From Polaribacter sp. BAL334 (GTDB taxonomy: Bacteria; Bacteroidota; Bacteroidia; Flavobacteriales; Flavobacteriaceae), in contig NZ_JADWOV010000269.1 of NCBI RefSeq assembly GCF_015767435.1, positions 1 through 64,000 on the forward strand: 64,000 nt of DNA. The letters run 5' to 3'. Below, one piece after another: positions 53,612 to 63,513 of this stretch. The notes under the pieces were generated by a model. The model was not told the DNA's origin and made no database searches. It saw only the letters and a list, made by a program, of their open reading frames with translations. Made by a program: the position numbers and the translations under genes. Position 1 is the stretch's first letter, and each line of letters opens with the position of its first letter.

Positions 53612-54541
53612 TTATCTTTTTATTTGTTCCGCTAATAAATAAATCACTGCCATTCTGACTGCAACTCCATTTTCAACTTGATGTAAAATGATAGATTGGT
53701 CAGAATCTGCAACATCACTTGTGATTTCAACTCCTCTGTTGATAGGACCAGGATGCATAATCACAATTTTTTTATCCAAATTATCTAATATCTCTTTGTT
53801 GATGCCAAAAAGTTGCGTATATTCTCTTGTTGATGGAAAATAATTAATATCCATTCGTTCGTTTTGAACTCTTAAAACATTGGCAACATCACACCATTCC
53901 AATGCTTTTTTCAAATTGGTTTCTACAGTGACTCCCAAACTTGTAATGTATTTTGGAATCAAAGTAGTTGGACCGCAAACTTTTACTTCAGCACCTTGCA
54001 TTTGGAGCGCAAAAATATTTGATAAAGCAACTCTAGAGTGCAAAATATCACCAATAATGACAATTTTTTTACCTTTTACAGAACCCAATTTTTCTCTTAT
54101 CGAATAAGAATCCAACAAAGCTTGTGTAGGATGTTCGTGAGTGCCATCACCTGCATTGATAATTTTTGCGTTTACGTGTTTTGCTAAAAAAACACCTGCA
54201 CCAACATGTGCATGACGCATCACAACAATATCCACTTTCATGGATAAAATATTGTTGACAGTATCAATCAACGTTTCTCCTTTTTTCACAGAAGATTGAG
54301 ATGCAGAAAAATTGATAACATCAGCAGAAAGTCTTTTTTCTGCCAATTCAAAACTCAGTTTTGTTCGTGTGCTATTTTCAAAAAATAAATTGGCAATGGT
54401 GATATCTCTTAAGGAAGGAACTTTTTTGATGGGTCTGTTGATGACTTCTTTAAAATGATCTGCAGTTTTAAAAATAAGCTCAATATCTGATGGTTTTAAA
54501 TATTTTATGCCTAATAAATGTTCTACACTTAAATGATTCAT
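53612..54541 (-). CDS. pyrB: Aspartate carbamoyltransferase catalytic subunit
   Basis: Second step of pyrimidine synthesis. 309 residues. Carbamoyl phosphate loop ENSTRTKLSFELA near 54-60, the SSVKKGETLIDT loop, HAHVGA, GDGTHEHPTQALLD and HPGPINRGVEI. No pyrI is adjacent. One base separates it from pyrR. Confidence 0.96.
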   Translation of the reverse strand: MNHLSVEHLLGIKYLKPSDIELIFKTADHFKEVINRPIKKVPSLRDITIANLFFENSTRTKLSFELAEKRLSADVINFSASQSSVKKGETLIDTVNNILSMKVDIVVMRHAHVGAGVFLAKHVNAKIINAGDGTHEHPTQALLDSYSIREKLGSVKGKKIVIIGDILHSRVALSNIFALQMQGAEVKVCGPTTLIPKYITSLGVTVETNLKKALEWCDVANVLRVQNERMDINYFPSTREYTQLFGINKEILDNLDKKIVIMHPGPINRGVEITSDVADSDQSIILHQVENGVAVRMAVIYLLAEQIKR

Positions 54542-54542
54542 G

Positions 54543-55082
54543 TTATTTTTGTTCTAAGTAAACTGCGTCTATTTCGTGTGTTTCTTTCCAAGTTACCAAT
54601 ACTTTTTCTTCATTAATCGCATCCACTTGTCTTCCTCTATAATCAGGTTGAATGGGCAAATGTCTGCTAAATCGTCTGTCAATAAACACTAATAATTCTA
54701 TTTGTTTTGGTCTTCCAAAAGATTGAATGGCTGTTAATGCGGCTCTTACACTTCTTCCAGAATATAAAACATCATCAATGATGACTACTTTTTTATCTTC
54801 TATCAAAAAATTGATTTTTGTTGAAGTTGCTGCAAGAGGCTCTGAACGTCTTCTAAAATCATCTCTGTAAAAAGTAATATCGAGCAGACCTAGTTTCAAT
54901 TCTTTAATACCGTACTCATTTTCAAGAAGTTGTACTAATCTGTTTGCTAAAAAAGATCCTCTTGGTTGCAAACCAATTAAAACAGTATCCGAAAAATCAT
55001 TGTGATTTTCAATCAATTGGCAAGCCAATCTATGGAGAATTATTTCAATATCTTTTGAGTTAAGAAGTGTTTTTTTGCTCAT
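54543..55082 (-). CDS. pyrR: PyrR-type uracil phosphoribosyltransferase/regulator
   Basis: 179 residues, PRTase fold. IGLQPRGSFLANRLV, LDITFYRDDFRRR, the PRPP loop KVVIIDDVLYSGRSVRAAL and PIQPDYRGRQVDA match PyrR. In Firmicutes PyrR binds pyr mRNA leaders; here no obvious leader hairpin was found upstream, so the regulatory role is open. It heads the pyrR-pyrB-orf-T9SS-rnz operon. Confidence 0.93.
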   Translation of the reverse strand: MSKKTLLNSKDIEIILHRLACQLIENHNDFSDTVLIGLQPRGSFLANRLVQLLENEYGIKELKLGLLDITFYRDDFRRRSEPLAATSTKINFLIEDKKVVIIDDVLYSGRSVRAALTAIQSFGRPKQIELLVFIDRRFSRHLPIQPDYRGRQVDAINEEKVLVTWKETHEIDAVYLEQK

Positions 55083-55271
55083 AAGAAACCTACCAAATTT
55101 TAGTTGATAGTATTGAAAATCAAAATTAGGGATAAATAATGTATGCGCAAAATTTAAAAGTGTGAATTTAAAAATTGGTTGTTAATTAAATTGTTGAAAA
55201 CAAAAAATGAAGCTCAAAATCAAAAGGGTTAGTTATAGTATTTTTATTGATATTATTCAATTCTATTAGCT

Positions 55272-56642
55272 ATGTCTCTATTGAAATTTGAATCTATGCT
55301 GAAAACCAACAGCGTTTACTTTTTTGATTTGGTTGAATTCGAAGAAATTATCATTCATTATTTAGATGCAGGTAAACATTCTTTGGCTAAAAAAGCAGTA
55401 AAATTAGGTTTAGAACAACACCCACAATCTGTAGATTTAAAATTGCTACAAGTGGAGCTGTATGTATTTGAAGATGAATTGGATAAAGCTACTTTATTAT
55501 TGAATAAAATTGAAAAAATTGACCCTCATAATGAAGAGGTTTTTATCCAAAAAGCAGCTATTTTATCAAAAAGAGGAAACCATGAAGGAGCTATTCAAAA
55601 TCTAGAAAAAGCATTGGTTTACACAGATGATAATTTAGATGTTTGGTCGCTTTTAGGCATGGAATATTTGTATTTAGAGGATTATTCAAACGCTCGATCT
55701 TATTTTGAAAAGTGTTTGATTGAAGATGAAGAAGACTATTCTGCGTTATACAACATCATTTATTGTTATGATATGTGCAATGAAAGTGAATTGGCAATTC
55801 CGTTTTTGAATAATTATATTGATAAAAATCCTTATTGTGAAGTTGCTTGGCATCAATTGGGAAGACAATATTTTATGTTGGACATGTTTCAAGAAGCATT
55901 AACAGCTTTTGATTATGCCATTTTAATTGACGAATCATTTATTGGTGGGTATTTAGAAAAAGCCAAAACTTTAGAGGAATTAAAGCAATATAAAGAAGCA
56001 ATTGATCATTATTTAGTGACGTTAGATTTGGATGATCCAACTGCTTTTGCTTTAGTCAGAATTGGAGAATGTTATGAAAAATTGCACAAATACGATGCTG
56101 CAATTTCTTATTACAAAAAAGCGGTTCAAGAAGATCCATTGTTGGATAAAGCTTGGATTTTGATTACAAATCTCTATTTTTTGCAAGAAAATTATCAAAA
56201 AGCAGCTTATTACATTGCAAAAGCGTTGAAGATTGATGAAGACAATCCAATGTATTGGAGAAAATATGCCGAAATTAATTTGAAACTAAACTTATTTGAA
56301 GAAGCTGTTTTAGGATATGAAAATTGCTTGGCGTTGAACGATGATGACATTACAATTTATATTGCTTTAGTTGATGTTTTACTGTTTTTAGGAGATTTTA
56401 ATGAAGCTCTTTCAACACTTTTCAAAGCCCAAAGAATCTATAAAGATTTTGCAGAAATCGAATATAGATTAGCAGGAATATTCTTTATTTTAAATAAAGA
56501 AAAATTTGGGAAGAAACATTTGATAGATGCGTTAAAAATTGATTTTGAATATCATTCAGTTTTGAACGAATTGTTTCCAACTCTCATTGAAAATCTAAAA
56601 ATTCACAAGTTAATTACTGATTTTAAGAAAGCTACAGAATAA
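55272..56642 (+). CDS. TPR-repeat cytoplasmic protein
   Basis: 456 residues with about ten tetratricopeptide units (GNHEGAIQNLEKALVY, EDYSNARSYFEKCLIED, HKYDAAISYYKKAVQEDP, ENYQKAAYYIAKALKIDED). No signal peptide, so probably a cytoplasmic protein-protein scaffold. A shorter start at the second Met (MLKTN, residue 9) is possible. Partner unknown. Confidence 0.88.
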   Translation: MSLLKFESMLKTNSVYFFDLVEFEEIIIHYLDAGKHSLAKKAVKLGLEQHPQSVDLKLLQVELYVFEDELDKATLLLNKIEKIDPHNEEVFIQKAAILSKRGNHEGAIQNLEKALVYTDDNLDVWSLLGMEYLYLEDYSNARSYFEKCLIEDEEDYSALYNIIYCYDMCNESELAIPFLNNYIDKNPYCEVAWHQLGRQYFMLDMFQEALTAFDYAILIDESFIGGYLEKAKTLEELKQYKEAIDHYLVTLDLDDPTAFALVRIGECYEKLHKYDAAISYYKKAVQEDPLLDKAWILITNLYFLQENYQKAAYYIAKALKIDEDNPMYWRKYAEINLKLNLFEEAVLGYENCLALNDDDITIYIALVDVLLFLGDFNEALSTLFKAQRIYKDFAEIEYRLAGIFFILNKEKFGKKHLIDALKIDFEYHSVLNELFPTLIENLKIHKLITDFKKATE

Positions 56643-56783
56643 TTCTCTGATTAGTTTTTTGGATACCAATCCAACTGAATTACATTGATAGATTTATTTT
56701 TCTTTCTATACTACCAATATTCTCAGAAGTTCATTGTTAACTTTTCTTTAAAATCAACTATATTCGTAGCCAAAAAATACAGG

Positions 56784-57707
56784 ATGAGTAGAACAATTAA
56801 AGATTATTTAGTAATTGGTTTTAAAGGAATAGCTATGGGTGCTGCAGATGTTGTTCCAGGTGTTTCCGGAGGCACAATTGCTTTTATATCAGGGATTTAT
56901 GAAGAATTATTAGGTACCATAAGTAGTGTGAACTTTGGCTTAGTTAAAACTCTGAAAAACGAAGGTATCAAAGCTGCTTGGAGACAAGTAAATGGAAATT
57001 TTTTAGCAGCATTGTTGTCAGGAATTTTTATAAGTATTGTATCCTTATCAAAAATTATCAAATGGTTGTTAGAAAATGAGGCAATTTTGTTATGGTCTTT
57101 TTTCTTTGGATTAGTGTTCGCTAGTATTTTATATATTGGAAAGCAAATTGAAAAATGGAATTTTAAAATAGGTATTTTAGGAATAATAGGTGTTGTTTTT
57201 GGATATGTGATTACCATTTTACCAGCAACAAATACTTCTGATATTAGCTATGTTTTTTTAATTTTTTCAGGGGCAATTGCTTCTTGTGCCATGATTTTAC
57301 CAGGAATTTCTGGTTCATATATTTTATTGCTAATTGGAATTTATCCTGTTGTTATGACAGCAATTACGGAGAGAAATATCACTATTTTATCAGCAATTGC
57401 CATTGGTGTAATTATTGGTTTGTTATCATTTTCAAAATTGCTAAAATGGTTATTTGCACATTATAAACAAGAAATGTTGGTAGTTTTAACAGGAATTATG
57501 CTAGGTTCTTTGAATAAAGTTTGGCCTTGGAAAAAAACAGTTTCAACGTATTTAGACAGTCATCAAGAAATAAAACCATTGTTAGAACAAAGTATTTCTC
57601 CCTTTTCATTTGATGGTGATGCACAATTAACATTGGCAATAGTAATGGCAATTATCGGTTTTGCAATTATTTTAATCATGGAAAAACTAGCTTCAAAAAA
57701 ACAATAG
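56784..57707 (+). CDS. DUF368 (PopT-type) polyprenyl-phosphate translocase, copy 1
   Basis: 307 residues from the ATG at 56784 (MSRTIKDYLVIGFKGIAMGAADVVPGVSGGT). About eight membrane helices and two GxSG-type half-repeats (PGVSGGT, LPGISGSY), then VWPWKK. DUF368 proteins have been shown to return undecaprenyl phosphate across the membrane. A longer in-frame start at 56685 precedes likely promoter sequence and is rejected. Its stop overlaps the next gene's GTG start (TAGTG). Confidence 0.87.
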   Translation: MSRTIKDYLVIGFKGIAMGAADVVPGVSGGTIAFISGIYEELLGTISSVNFGLVKTLKNEGIKAAWRQVNGNFLAALLSGIFISIVSLSKIIKWLLENEAILLWSFFFGLVFASILYIGKQIEKWNFKIGILGIIGVVFGYVITILPATNTSDISYVFLIFSGAIASCAMILPGISGSYILLLIGIYPVVMTAITERNITILSAIAIGVIIGLLSFSKLLKWLFAHYKQEMLVVLTGIMLGSLNKVWPWKKTVSTYLDSHQEIKPLLEQSISPFSFDGDAQLTLAIVMAIIGFAIILIMEKLASKKQ

Positions 57708-58717
57708 TGCGAATAGAAAAATCCTTTTTACACAAACTCGGACTTTTTTTAAAAGGTTTGGCAATGGGCGCTGCAAACAAAGTGCCTGGTGTTTCAGGTG
57801 GAGCAGTTTCCTATGTTTTAGGATTTTATGAGGAACTCATTTATTCGTTTAAAAAAATCAACATAAAGGCATTTAAACTTCTTTTTAACGGTCGTTTTAA
57901 AAGTTTTTACACCTATACAAATGCACAGTTTTTGCTGCTAATTATGTCTGGAAGTATGTTCAGTTATTTTAGCATTTCATTGGTTTTAGATTATTTTTTA
58001 GAGCACTATGAATTGTATGTATGGAGTTGGTTTTTTGGGATGATTATTGGCTCCATTTATTACATCAATAAAGATTTTGGAAAATGGACAAAAACCAATT
58101 TAACATTTTTATTTATAGGAATAATTATTGGACTGGCAATCAGTTTTTTAACTCCAGCAAAAGAAAATGACAACCTTTGGTTTGTTTTTTTATGCGGGAT
58201 AATTGGAGTTTCAGGGATGACACTTCCAGGACTTTCAGGTTCTTTTATTTTGATACTTTTAGGAAATTACGTGTTACTTTTAGTAGATTCTGTAAATGTT
58301 TTATTAGAAGTTATCCTCAGTGTTTTATCGGGCAATTTTGAAATTTTATCTGATGCAACAAAAATGCGTTATCTCAAAATTATTTCAGTATTTACTGCAG
58401 GTTCTGCTTTTGGATTGATTTCAATTTCTCATGTTTTAGGATATGTTTTGAAGCATTACAATAAAATAGTGAATGCACTGATTCTAGGTTTTATAACAGG
58501 TTCTTTAGGAATTGTGTGGCCATGGAAAAAAACGGTTTATTTAGCAGAAAACGATACTTTTTTATTGGATCAAAAGGGCAATAGAATCATTGAAAATTAC
58601 GAGCGGTATTTTCCTGAAATTTTGAGTTATGAAACCTTTTTTGCAGTGCTCTGTATCTTTTTTGGTTTGGGACTAATTTTAGCAATTGATTATTATGATA
58701 GAAAACGAAAAAAATAG
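57707..58717 (+). CDS. DUF368 (PopT-type) polyprenyl-phosphate translocase, copy 2
   Basis: 336 residues, GTG start coupled to copy 1 by a one-base overlap. The same hallmarks recur: GLAMGAANKVPGVSGGAV, GMTLPGLSGSFILILLGNYV and GSLGIVWPWKKTV. The central segment and C-terminus (YYDRKRKK) differ. The two may act as a heteromer or be specialised; this is inference. Its 3' end overlaps aroE by 23 bp. Confidence 0.85.
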   Translation: MRIEKSFLHKLGLFLKGLAMGAANKVPGVSGGAVSYVLGFYEELIYSFKKINIKAFKLLFNGRFKSFYTYTNAQFLLLIMSGSMFSYFSISLVLDYFLEHYELYVWSWFFGMIIGSIYYINKDFGKWTKTNLTFLFIGIIIGLAISFLTPAKENDNLWFVFLCGIIGVSGMTLPGLSGSFILILLGNYVLLLVDSVNVLLEVILSVLSGNFEILSDATKMRYLKIISVFTAGSAFGLISISHVLGYVLKHYNKIVNALILGFITGSLGIVWPWKKTVYLAENDTFLLDQKGNRIIENYERYFPEILSYETFFAVLCIFFGLGLILAIDYYDRKRKK

Positions 58718-59453
58718 CCTTTTTGGATTGCTTGGTAGAAATATATCTTATTCATTTTCAAGAGGTTATTTTACAGATAAATTTCAGAAATTGCATTTAG
58801 AAAATCATTCTTACATTAATTTTGATATGCAGGTTTGTACTGAATTTCCAGCAATCATTTCTTCAGAAAAAAATTTAAAAGGGCTAAATGTTACCATTCC
58901 CTATAAACAAGAAATTATTCCTTTTTTGGATGAGTTGGATGAAACTGCGAAACAAATTGGAGCCGTCAATACTATTAAAATTACTAAAAATAATACCTTA
59001 AAAGGCTATAATTCAGATGTGGTTGGTTTTGAAAAATCAATCAAACCTTTGCAGAAAAACCATCATCAAAAAGCATTGATTTTAGGTACTGGTGGAGCAT
59101 CAAAAGCAGTTGCTTTTGTGTTTCAAAAAAACAATATTTCTTTTCAATTTGTGTCAAGAAATCCAACCTCAATCAATGAAATATCTTATGAAAGTCTTTC
59201 TAAAGAAATTATGGAAAGTCACACAATCATAGTGAATTGTTCTCCTCTTGGGACATCACCAAACATTGAAAGATTTCCTGAAATTCCGTATCAATTTTTA
59301 AATCAACAACATTTATTGTATGATTTGATTTACAATCCTGAAGAAACTTTATTTTTATCCAAAGGAAAAATTCAAGGAGCGACCATCAAAAATGGGCTTG
59401 AAATGCTTCAACTTCAGGCAGAAGAATCCTGGAGAATATGGAATGATTTATAA
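58695..59453 (+). CDS. aroE: Shikimate dehydrogenase
   Basis: NADPH-dependent reduction of 3-dehydroshikimate. 252 residues from the ATG at 58695 (MIENEKNSLFGLLGRNISYSFS). The shikimate site SxSxS is replaced by SYSFS; NVTIPYKQEIIPFLDELDETA (catalytic Lys), GAVNTI, GTGGASKAV and NCSPLGTSP are present. The upstream TTG/ATT in-frame codons are not used. Confidence 0.93.
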   Translation: MIENEKNSLFGLLGRNISYSFSRGYFTDKFQKLHLENHSYINFDMQVCTEFPAIISSEKNLKGLNVTIPYKQEIIPFLDELDETAKQIGAVNTIKITKNNTLKGYNSDVVGFEKSIKPLQKNHHQKALILGTGGASKAVAFVFQKNNISFQFVSRNPTSINEISYESLSKEIMESHTIIVNCSPLGTSPNIERFPEIPYQFLNQQHLLYDLIYNPEETLFLSKGKIQGATIKNGLEMLQLQAEESWRIWNDL

Positions 59454-59480
59454 ATCATCAATATAACTTATCAAGAAATC

Positions 59481-59511
59481 TTGTAAAGTATGTAAGTTGT
59501 CCTTATTTTTG
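59481..59511 (+). promoter_or_regulatory. Promoter of the DUF349 gene (TTG-N20-TATTTTTG)
   Basis: TTG at 59481-59483 and TATTTTTG at 59504-59511, 20-bp gap, 50 bp before the start at 59561. Confidence 0.6.
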
Positions 59512-59560
59512 TTGACAGTATGATTATAGTATTGTACAAAGATCAATAAACATTGTAGAT

Positions 59561-61423
59561 ATGTTAGAAAATAATAAGGATAATTCCAGTAAAATTGAAA
59601 GTGAATTGAATGAAAATGATTCTTTATCAATTGAAAATCAATCAGTTAATGAAGTTAGTGAATCAGATTTAGATAATCAATCAATAACTGAAGATGATGA
59701 ACAAGAAAACGAAAACGAGCAAGTTTTTGAAGATTATTCTGAATTTTCTATTGAAGAATTGGTTGTTTCATTAAAAAATTTGATTGAAAATACACCAGTT
59801 CAGAAAATAAAATCTCCTATTGACCAAATTAAAAATGCTTTTAATGAAAAATTTGGGGCATTATTGGCAGAAAAAAAACAAGCATTTTTGGATGAAGGAG
59901 GAGAATCTATTGATTTTCAGTTTTCACATCCTTCAAAATCTGAATTTAATAAGCTATTGTCTGAATACAGAGTTAAAAGAGAGGCTCATTACGCAAGTAT
60001 TGAAAAGAAATTAAATGAGAATTTAGAGAAACGTCTTCAAGTTATTGAAGAATTAAAAACCTTGATTGATGATGCTGAAGTTTCTACAATGTATAAAAAT
60101 TTCAAGGCAATTCAGGAAAAATGGAATTCAATTGGAGGTGTGCCAAGATCAACTTACAATGATACTTGGAAAACCTATCAACATCATGTGGAGCGTTTTT
60201 ATGATTTATTGCATTTAAGTAATGATTTTAGAGATTTGGATTTTAAACATAATCTAGATGAAAAACTGAAAATTATTGAAAAAGCAGAGGCATTAGCTAA
60301 CGAAAAAGACATCAATTTTGCGGCAAAACAATTGCAAGAATTGCATAAAATTTGGAAAGAAGATATTGGGCCTGTAGCAAGGGATATCAGAGAAGAAGTT
60401 TGGCAAAAATTCAGTGATGCAACCAAAAAAATACATGACAAAAGACATGAGTTTTTTAAAGAAATTCACTCAAAGTATGATGAAATGATTGACAAAAAAA
60501 TGTTGGTTATTGCTGAAATTAATGCTTTAGATGTTTCGAAAAACAGCAATCATAATGATTGGCAAAAAAGTATTGACGAGTTAGAGGCTTTGCGAAAAAA
60601 ATATTTTGATATTGGCAAACTTCCTTATGCTAAAAGTGAAGAAATTTGGCAGAAATTCAAAAATGCAACTAAAAATTTCAATGCTGCTAAAAATAAATTT
60701 TACAAAAAGGAAAAATCGGAGCAGCAAGAGAATCTGCAGAAAAAAATGGCTTTAATTGAATTGGCTGAGTCATTGAAAGACAGTGAAGATTGGGAAATGG
60801 CAACAAATGCCATGAAAAAAATCCAATCAGATTGGAAAAAAATAGGTCATGTTCCAAGAAAATTTTCTGATGATATTTGGAAACGATTTAAAGCTGCATG
60901 TAATTATTATTTTAATAGATTTCATCAACAAAAAAATGCGGTTAGCAAAGATCAACAACAAGTTGTTGATAGAAAACAAGAATATCTAGAGTCTTTAAAA
61001 AACAAGAAAAAATTCAAGAAAGAAGAGGTTTTTGATATGATGAATGAATGGCAAGATTTGGGAAGATTACCTAAAAACTCAAAACATTTAGACAGTAAAT
61101 TTAACAAATTGATTGACGCTACATTAGACAATCTTTCTTTGGATAAAAATGAGATTGTCTTTTTGAAATTTAAAAATCTAGTAGATTCTTATTTTGAAAA
61201 TAATGATTATAAGAAATTGGATAGTGAACAATTATTTGTTAGAAAAAAGATAGATGAAATTGTAAGAGAAATTCAACAATTGGAAAATAATTTAAGTTTT
61301 TTCTCTATTTCAAATAAAAATAATCCATTGGTTTTGAATGTTAAAAATCAAGTAAATGAATTTAAAGAAGAGTTGGCTGTTTGGAAAGAAAAGCTCGATT
61401 ATATCAAAAAATTAGATTACTAA
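59561..61423 (+). CDS. DUF349-repeat protein
   Basis: 620 residues. An acidic N-terminus rich in Glu, Asp, Asn and Ser is followed by about five DUF349 units with the pattern W..IG.VPR...D..W..F (WNSIGGVPRSTYNDTWKTYQ, WKEDIGPVARDIREEVWQKF, YFDIGKLPYAKSEEIWQKF, WKKIGHVPRKFSDDIWKRF, WQDLGRLPKNSKHLDSKF). Strongly helical and coiled-coil-like. Function unknown; cytoplasmic. Confidence 0.88.
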   Translation: MLENNKDNSSKIESELNENDSLSIENQSVNEVSESDLDNQSITEDDEQENENEQVFEDYSEFSIEELVVSLKNLIENTPVQKIKSPIDQIKNAFNEKFGALLAEKKQAFLDEGGESIDFQFSHPSKSEFNKLLSEYRVKREAHYASIEKKLNENLEKRLQVIEELKTLIDDAEVSTMYKNFKAIQEKWNSIGGVPRSTYNDTWKTYQHHVERFYDLLHLSNDFRDLDFKHNLDEKLKIIEKAEALANEKDINFAAKQLQELHKIWKEDIGPVARDIREEVWQKFSDATKKIHDKRHEFFKEIHSKYDEMIDKKMLVIAEINALDVSKNSNHNDWQKSIDELEALRKKYFDIGKLPYAKSEEIWQKFKNATKNFNAAKNKFYKKEKSEQQENLQKKMALIELAESLKDSEDWEMATNAMKKIQSDWKKIGHVPRKFSDDIWKRFKAACNYYFNRFHQQKNAVSKDQQQVVDRKQEYLESLKNKKKFKKEEVFDMMNEWQDLGRLPKNSKHLDSKFNKLIDATLDNLSLDKNEIVFLKFKNLVDSYFENNDYKKLDSEQLFVRKKIDEIVREIQQLENNLSFFSISNKNNPLVLNVKNQVNEFKEELAVWKEKLDYIKKLDY

Positions 61424-61432
61424 TAAAAATAA

Positions 61433-61462
61433 AAAACTCGAAGTTCAACAACTTCGAGTTTT
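61433..61462. terminator. Bidirectional terminator
   Basis: A 13-bp stem AAAACTCGAAGTT/AACTTCGAGTTTT with a CAAC loop, between the DUF349 gene and the convergent coiled-coil gene. Confidence 0.88.
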
Positions 61463-61489
61463 TTTTTATTTAGAATTTTCGATAGAAAA

Positions 61490-62254
61490 TTAAGCCATAA
61501 TTTTATCAATTTTCTCTTTTTCCTCAGCTGCTAAAGCAGGATCAACCAAAATTCTTCCACTATGTTCATCAATAGTGATTTTTTTTCTGTTAGCAATGTC
61601 TAACTGAACTTGAGGTGGAATTGTAAAATAAGAACCACCAGAAGCACCACGTTCTAAAGCAACAACAGCCAATCCATTTTTTACTTTACTACGGATTCTT
61701 TTGTATGCTGTTAAAAGATGTGCATCAATTACTTGCGAAAACTCTTCAGATTTTTCTAATAATAATTTTTCATCTTTTTCTGTTTCTTTCAGGATAGCAT
61801 CTAATTCCGCTTTTTTGTGAGCTAAATGAGATTCTTGTTTTGCTAATTTTTCTTTAGTGCCATTAATGGTTTCCGTTTTTTGAGCAATTTTTGCTTTGAA
61901 TTCATTAATTCTTTTTTCAGCCAACTCAGTTTCTAAAGCTTGGTATTCGATTTCTTTAGATAAAGAATCAAATTCTCTATTATTTCTAACCTTTTTTTGT
62001 TGCTCTTCGTATTTCTTTGTCAACGTTTTAGCCTCATCAATAACCAATCTTTTGTTGTTGATGTCAGTTTCTAAATTCGCAATTTCTTGCTCCATATTAG
62101 AAACTCTAGTAATTAAACCGGCAACTTCGTTTTCTAAATCTTCCACTTCTAGAGGCAATTCTCCTCTAACGCTTCTAATTTCATCAATTCTTGAGTCAAT
62201 AAGTTGCAAGTCATACAACGCTCTTAATTTTTCTTCAACCGAAACTTCTTTCAT
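61490..62254 (-). CDS. Coiled-coil protein with cysteine-less zinc-ribbon remnant
   Basis: 254 residues. Long antiparallel coiled coil (residues about 10-180), then a C-terminal domain homologous to the zf-RING_7/CT398 zinc ribbon. In that family the ribbon carries CGGC and CEHCG; here the same places read GASGGS and DEHSGRILVD, so all four cysteines are missing. A nucleic-acid or GTPase-partner role is suggested for relatives; unproven here. It follows the Nif3-like gene by 2 bp. Confidence 0.85.
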   Translation of the reverse strand: MKEVSVEEKLRALYDLQLIDSRIDEIRSVRGELPLEVEDLENEVAGLITRVSNMEQEIANLETDINNKRLVIDEAKTLTKKYEEQQKKVRNNREFDSLSKEIEYQALETELAEKRINEFKAKIAQKTETINGTKEKLAKQESHLAHKKAELDAILKETEKDEKLLLEKSEEFSQVIDAHLLTAYKRIRSKVKNGLAVVALERGASGGSYFTIPPQVQLDIANRKKITIDEHSGRILVDPALAAEEKEKIDKIMA

Positions 62255-62256
62255 GT

Positions 62257-63351
62257 TTATAGGTAATATATTGGATTTGTTCTTTTTTCTGATAAAATGA
62301 TTGCAAAATTACTAATTTTTTTCGTAAGAAAGTCAACTATCAAGTTTTTTGTAAACTGTTCACTTTCATAATGTCCAATATCAGCTAATAAGATGCTATT
62401 TTCAGCTTTAAAAAAGTCATGATATTTAAAATCTGCACTGATAAATGCGTCTGCGCCAGCTTTTTTGGCAGCCTCAATAGCAAAACTTCCTGAACCTCCT
62501 AATAAAGCTACTTTATTTATTTTTTTATGGAGAAGTGCAGAATGTTTGATACATTCTGTGTTCATAGTTTTTTTTAGATACTCTAAAAAATCCTTTTCAT
62601 CTTTTGCTGAGGTCAATTCTCCAATCATTCCCATTCCAACATTCTGATAGCTATTTTCGATAGTAATAACTTCATAAGCTACTTCTTCATAGGGATGATT
62701 TTCTTTCAATGCTTTTAGGATGTGACCTTCATTTTTCAACTCAAAAGTTACCGTAATTTGAATTTCCTTTTCAGTGTGTAAAACACCTTTTTCTCCCAAA
62801 GTTGGATTCGAATTTTCGTTTCCACGAAATGTTCCTTCACCAGAAACGGAAAACGAACAAGCGTCATAATTCCCAATATTTCCTGCTCCCGCTGAAAATA
62901 GTGAATTTCTTACATCAACAGCATTTTTTATTGGAACATAGGTTGTCAATTTTTTTAAAATATTTTTTTTAGGGATTAAAATCTTGGTGTTTTTTAGTCC
63001 TAAAATTGCACACATTTTTGCAGAAACTCCTTCAATACTATTATCTAAAGCAGTATGAATGGCGTAAATAGCAATTTTATTTTCTATTGCTTTTATAACA
63101 ACACGTTCCACATAATTTGAGCCGTTCAATTTTTTTAATCCACTAAAAATTATTGGGTGAAAACTGATAATCAGATTACAATTTTTTTCAATGGCCTCAT
63201 CAATTGTAATTTCAAGAGTATCAAGAGTTATTAAAACTCCTGTGACTTCAGCATCATTTTTCCCTACCAATAATCCTACATTATCAAAATCTTCAGCATA
63301 TTGTAAAGGTGCAATTTCTTCTAAATAGGATGTAACTTCTTTTACTTTCAT
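62257..63351 (-). CDS. Nif3-like dinuclear metal protein (YqfO type)
   Basis: 364 residues. Nif3 halves flank an inserted PII-like/CutA-type domain (KKLTTYVPIKNAVDVRNSLFSAGAGNIGNYDACSFSVSGEGTFRG). Metal ligands are in FHPIIF and HTALDN near 65 and 97, and late in SADFKYHDFF and IGHYESE. GTP cyclohydrolase I type 2 naming is historical; the role is unclear. A -7-like TAACTTTG lies at 63375-63368 on the minus strand. Confidence 0.9.
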   Translation of the reverse strand: MKVKEVTSYLEEIAPLQYAEDFDNVGLLVGKNDAEVTGVLITLDTLEITIDEAIEKNCNLIISFHPIIFSGLKKLNGSNYVERVVIKAIENKIAIYAIHTALDNSIEGVSAKMCAILGLKNTKILIPKKNILKKLTTYVPIKNAVDVRNSLFSAGAGNIGNYDACSFSVSGEGTFRGNENSNPTLGEKGVLHTEKEIQITVTFELKNEGHILKALKENHPYEEVAYEVITIENSYQNVGMGMIGELTSAKDEKDFLEYLKKTMNTECIKHSALLHKKINKVALLGGSGSFAIEAAKKAGADAFISADFKYHDFFKAENSILLADIGHYESEQFTKNLIVDFLTKKISNFAIILSEKRTNPIYYL

Positions 63352-63513
63352 TATTTTAAATAAAATTCAAAGTTACAGTTTTCTGATTATCAATCCATAA
63401 AAATGCGTTATTTTCGTATTCATGAAATCGCTTTTATAAAGAGTTTTTGAAATAAATATCAAAGATGAAATTGCGATTGCATATGTGACCGCTAAAAAAT
63501 AAATTTTACACAT

